The notes under the pieces: generated by a model | Told to the model about the DNA's origin: nothing | Database searches by the model: none | The model's input: the letters and a program-made list of their open reading frames with translations, nothing else | Position numbers and translations under genes: made by a program | Shown: positions 60,588-64,000 of the stretch, one piece after another | Position numbering within the stretch: position 1 is the stretch's first letter | Layout: every line of letters begins with the position of its first letter | From: Ignelater luminosus | Lineage: Eukaryota > Arthropoda > Insecta > Coleoptera > Elateridae | Direction: 5' to 3' | Length of the DNA stretch: 64,000 nt | Assembly: GCA_011009095.1 (NCBI GenBank) | Contig: VTPC01091054.1 | Coordinates: 129,667 to 193,666, forward strand

Positions 60588-61722
60588 CTTATATCTTTAT
60601 TAAATCGTTGTATGTAGGAATGCGTAGAGGAAATTCCACGCGTAGAAAACCATCAGACCACGGTTTTCTAGTCAGCATCACAATATCAGAGCAGGAGGTA
60701 TCATCGCGCGTTGCGCAACGTATTATTAAATTCCTCACAGCAAAGGGTGTAAAGTCATCCGAAATCTTGAGAAGACTTCAGGCACAGTTCGGGGACAACA
60801 CACTTAAGAAGTCTCAAGTGTATGGTTGGCAGAAGCAATTTTCGGAAGGACGAGAAGCAGTTAAAAATGAAGATCACCAACGTCGCCCGCTGAAAACATT
60901 CTCATGGTTCGTCGCCTTGTCGAGGAGAATAAGTAGCGTATTCCGATCTCAGAAGCAATTTGTGCAACTGTTAATAGACGGTCGTAATGATTGTCTGAGC
61001 ACTGCCGCTACAGCAAAGCAATCATTACTGACAATCTTGGATTTGAAAAAGTGCCAGCGCGATGGGTCCCTCATCTTCTCACCGAAGGTCAAAAACTGCA
61101 TCTGTTAGAGGTGTGCCAGCGGTTGTTGAGTCGCTACCAAGCTAAAAAAGAATATTTCTTGCACCAAATCATTACCTGCCATGAAACTTAGGAGCATCAT
61201 TACATTCCAGAATCAAAATAGGCAACTTGGAGTGGCAAAAAAAAAGGAGAAATTGCACCTATCAAAGTTAAAACTCGACTGTCCGCTGGAAAGGTTTTGG
61301 CTACAATATTTTTTGATTGAAAATTAGTTTTGTATCTTGATTTCTTCTATGAACGTCGTACTGTGAATTCTGTGTACTACTGCCAACTTTTAGATTAAAT
61401 AAAACTCGCATATCGTTGAAAAAGACGTCAGTTACCAATTCGAGACGTCATTCTGCTTCACAACAACGCCGCTGCTCAAACTCAAGAAAAAATTTCATTT
61501 CTTTTGGACACTACACTGGAGTACCCTCCATACAGTCCGGACTTATCGCCCTGCGATTATCATTTGTTTGGGCCACTAAAAGAAGGACTTGGAAGACAGA
61601 AATTTGAAGACGATGCAGCTGTTGAAGCATTCGTGCGCAATTGGTTGACGCCCCGCCAACCTTCATTTTACGATAGTGGGATCAAAAGCTACCTATCCGC
61701 TGGGAAAAATGTGTTCTGGAAA
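60588..61722 (+). pseudogene. Decayed mariner transposase (DD34D type), 3' end replaced by LINE
   Basis: The N-terminal helix-turn-helix segment (60707-60893, 'RIIKFLTAKGVKSSEILRRL' to 'FSEGREAV') is typical of mariner. A shift near 60900 moves to another frame, which holds almost the whole catalytic domain to 61710: 'EENK', 'ITDNLGFEKVPARWVPHLLT', 'RLSAGKVLATIFFD', 'YSPDLSPCDYHLFGPLKE' and 'FYDSGIK'. In-frame stops occur at 61189, 61219 and 61318 and twice near 61400. The first catalytic Asp is replaced ('TCHET' for 'TCDET') and the second reads Asn ('LHNNA' for 'LHDNA'). Only the third ('PCD') remains. The final C-terminal residues and the right terminal repeat are missing because LINE sequence starts at about 61723. 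The element is doubly inactivated. Confidence 0.87.
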
Positions 61723-62259
61723 GAATTAACGGATGTAATAGAAAATGTAAATGGCAGGTTGTTAATATTAGGAGATTTCAATAGTCGAGCTGGAAAAAGA
61801 AGCGATGAAGTAATAGATGTACTAGGATGCCAAGCAGAAGATCATGGAAATAACAATGGAATCAGAATGCTAGACTTCTGCATCAAGAATAATTTAATTA
61901 TAAGAAACATCTTTTACATGCACAAAGACATTCACAAATACACACGTGAAGTTAAAAGCAAAAAAAAATTTATAATAGATTATTTCTTTATTAATAAAAC
62001 ACACCGAAAAGATATAATAGACGTACAAGTTAAAAGAGGGACAGAAATCTATAGCGACCACTACTTGGTAACTGCAAAACTACGAATAAAACAGTTGACA
62101 AGCAAGAAAAAACCAAAACAAAAACGAGTCTATTCAATCTTACAAGCTACAAAATACAGAAATAGCAGACGAATCCAGAAAAACCATAGAGCAAAAGTTA
62201 GGGCAGAATACGGAGGAATGGAAAGAAATGCCTTTAAAACTAATATGGCGAGAATTTAA
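61504..62259 (+). CDS. Chimeric ORF: mariner C-terminus fused in frame to LINE endonuclease
   Basis: A single 251-codon open frame starts in the mariner catalytic domain (residues 1-70: 'YSPDLSPCDYHLFGPLKE' to 'SGIKSYLSAGKNV') and passes without a stop into the C-terminal half of an APE-type LINE endonuclease from about residue 75 ('LLILGDFNSRAG', 'FIIDYFFIN', 'SDHYLVTAKLRIK'). The junction at about 61720-61725 is where a 5'-truncated LINE copy inserted into the mariner. Neither part is a complete domain and the first Met lies inside mariner, so translation is doubtful and any product would lack both activities. Recorded because an automatic gene finder would call it as a gene. Confidence 0.75.
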   Translation: MDTTLEYPPYSPDLSPCDYHLFGPLKEGLGRQKFEDDAAVEAFVRNWLTPRQPSFYDSGIKSYLSAGKNVFWKELTDVIENVNGRLLILGDFNSRAGKRSDEVIDVLGCQAEDHGNNNGIRMLDFCIKNNLIIRNIFYMHKDIHKYTREVKSKKKFIIDYFFINKTHRKDIIDVQVKRGTEIYSDHYLVTAKLRIKQLTSKKKPKQKRVYSILQATKYRNSRRIQKNHRAKVRAEYGGMERNAFKTNMARI

Positions 62260-63905
62260 ACAAATTAATCTACAAACGGCAAAAGAAATATGCGGATTAA
62301 GTATGGTGAATCGTAATAGAAAACAAAGCAGATGGTGGAATCAAGAAATTAAAGACCAAGGCAACATCAAGAAAAAGTTATGGAAATATTACTTGGGAAA
62401 TAAAACAGAAGACGGCTATGAGAAATACAAAGTACAACGTATCAGAGTCAAAGAAATGGTAACACAAACCAAACAAAAAACCTGGGATGAGTTCGGAACA
62501 AGAATGGAAAAAGACAGCAAATTGAACCAAAGATTATTTTATAGAGAGTTTTGAAAACGTTAAGGAAAGACAAGCAACAAGATTTAAAACAAGTGAAAGC
62601 AAAAGACGACAAAATACTGACACAAGAAACGAGATTATGGAAAGATTGAAGGAATATCTCCAGGAACAACTAAAGAAACTACAAATCGGGCACCAGAAGA
62701 GAACTTAGACAACATACAAGAAAATGAAGTAATTGATGCCATCAAACATCTAAAAAGAGGGACACGATAACATAACAACTGAAATGCTAAAGAATCTAGA
62801 AATGCATGGTATAAAAATGCTAACAGAGATTTTTAATAAAGCATGAAACGCCGGAATAATACCAAAGGACTGGGAAAATGGAATCATATTTCCAATATTT
62901 AAAAAGGGAGATATCAGAATATGTTCAAACTATAGAGGCATCACTTTATTAAGTATAGTATTGAAGACATATGAGCATATATTAGAGAAAAGATTACGAA
63001 AGAAGGTAGAACAGCAACTTGCAGAAGGTCAGAGTGGTTTCAGAAGAGGACGCAGTACGCAAAACCATGTTTTCACAATAAAACAAATGATTGCAGAAGT
63101 ATACCTGACATTTCTCGATTTAGAAAAAGTCTTTAATAAACTATCACAGAAAGAAGTGCGGTTAAGCCTAAACCAGCGAGATATTAACACCAAACTGATA
63201 AATGGAATTAGTTTATATACCAACAATAGATGCTATGTAAGGAAGAATAACGCACAATTGCAAATGTTTGCAATAAATGATGGCTTAAGACAGGGCGGAG
63301 TTATAAACCCCACTCTCTTTATCGTGGTTATGGGTGACGTCAGTAAAGCACTAGAAAGGTACTAATCGGTTATAATAAGCTAGAAGCAATAGGTCTTTCA
63401 GAATGCACATTTGCCGACGACTTGGTGATTTTTGCAACAGATACCAAATTACAACAAAATATTAAAATATGGGTAGAAGAGCTAGCCAAAAGAGAGCTGA
63501 AGATAAACATAAAGATTAGGCATAGAAGTAAATAACCAAAAACTGGAACAAGTAGACGCATTCAAATATCTAGGCGTAGTAATAGAAAGGGAAGGAAAAT
63601 AGAGGGGGAAGTAAACGAATGAATTAGTAAAGCATCACGAATATACCACAGTTTAAACAAAGCGTTCATCGGGAAAAGAGAAATAAGTAAGAAGACAAAA
63701 ATAACGGTATACAAAACTGTATTTAGACCGATTTTGACCTGTGAAAGTGAGAGCTGGATGTTAACAAACTCGACCAGAAGCAGAATAAACGCCATAAATA
63801 TGAACTACTTAAGAAAAGTGAAGGGAATAACAAGACGAGACAGAATAAGAAACAATACAGTTGGAGAAGAATTTCAAGTAGAATCTATCATCGATAAGAA
63901 CTGTT
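61723..63905 (+). pseudogene. 5'-truncated endonuclease/reverse-transcriptase LINE
   Basis: The copy starts inside the endonuclease: GDFN codons at 61771-61782, 'IIDYFFIN' near 61975 and 'SDHYLV' at about 62053 are its C-terminal catalytic blocks. The linker (62228-62554) is rich in Lys, Gln and Glu. The RT follows with 'NYRGI' near 62929, 'GQSGFRRGRSTQNH' (63027-63068), 'FLDLEKVFNKL' (family 'LDLEKAFDRV', second Asp lost), 'GLRQGGVINPTLF' and an intact FADD at 63410-63421. The C-terminal 'CESESWMLTNS' to 'TRRDRIRN' block (63738-63850) is the usual tail of this endonuclease-RT group. Frameshifts near 62550, 62700, 63365 and 63530 break it. Exact clade (RTE-like or CR1-like) is not resolved by eye. 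Sequence after 63905 is unassigned. Confidence 0.85.
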
Positions 63906-64000
63906 TTTTTGTGAAAGGAGTCTAATATAACCTTGCAGTTACGTACAGAAATTTATTCTTGAAAAATATTTCCAAAAGGTATTTTCTTAGCTGAGACTCT
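63906..64000. other. Unassigned flank at window end
   Basis: A+T-rich, possibly the 3' tail of the LINE or its insertion site. No poly(A) tract is visible. Confidence 0.3.

Noticed and set aside
1-64000. CRISPR array, bacterial operon, riboswitch or rRNA
   Set aside because: No regularly spaced identical repeats with unique spacers, no ribosome-binding-site-led gene clusters and no rRNA-like sequence. The window is eukaryotic.

Overview
This 64 kb window looks like A+T-rich (roughly two thirds A+T by eye) non-coding DNA from an insect or another arthropod. The evidence is the set of transposon families (hAT/CGGBP1-like, pogo, mariner, Ty3/gypsy, Jockey-type and endonuclease-reverse transcriptase LINEs) and one short GT-AG intron. 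I found no complete host gene, and no rRNA, convincing tRNA or CRISPR array. Most of the window is a transposon graveyard with several minisatellites. The species cannot be named from this sequence alone.

Layout. 0-10 kb: a 60-bp minisatellite (470-1175), a degenerate longer-period repeat (1325-2035), a composite minisatellite that repeatedly switches orientation (5100-6835), an unidentified decayed minus-strand coding relic (6881-7560) and the first copy of an LTR-like dispersed repeat (9431-9901). 10-20 kb: an exon-like minus-strand ORF (10697-10942), a decayed pogo-family transposase (13485-15550, minus), and the best-preserved element, a hAT transposon (16967-19224) with perfect 14-bp terminal inverted repeats and a perfect 8-bp target duplication. 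20-30 kb: gypsy RT/RNase H and gag relics, then a 1.3-kb purine-only-like minisatellite (28330-29645).

30-50 kb: second and third copies of dispersed repeats, a gene-free stretch with homeodomain- and octamer-like sites (34.0-35.3 kb), a ~130-bp tandem repeat split by a gypsy integrase fragment (36.6-39.4 kb), a probable polypurine tract plus LTR (39.5 kb), a minus-strand gypsy pol relic (41.26-42.94 kb) and a plus-strand one (47.79-49.29 kb). 50-64 kb: a Jockey-type LINE relic (minus, 52.33-53.94 kb), a small LINE RT scrap (54.7 kb), and a nested pair at the right end: a dead mariner into which a 5'-truncated LINE has inserted, creating an in-frame chimeric ORF.

The genes do not work together as a pathway. 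Every recognisable coding sequence is a selfish-element relic with stops, frameshifts, deletions or lost catalytic residues. I found no previously undescribed functional system. The most informative objects are the hAT copy with its boundaries, the mariner/LINE chimera, the orientation-switching minisatellite, the split satellite and the LTR-like repeat family.
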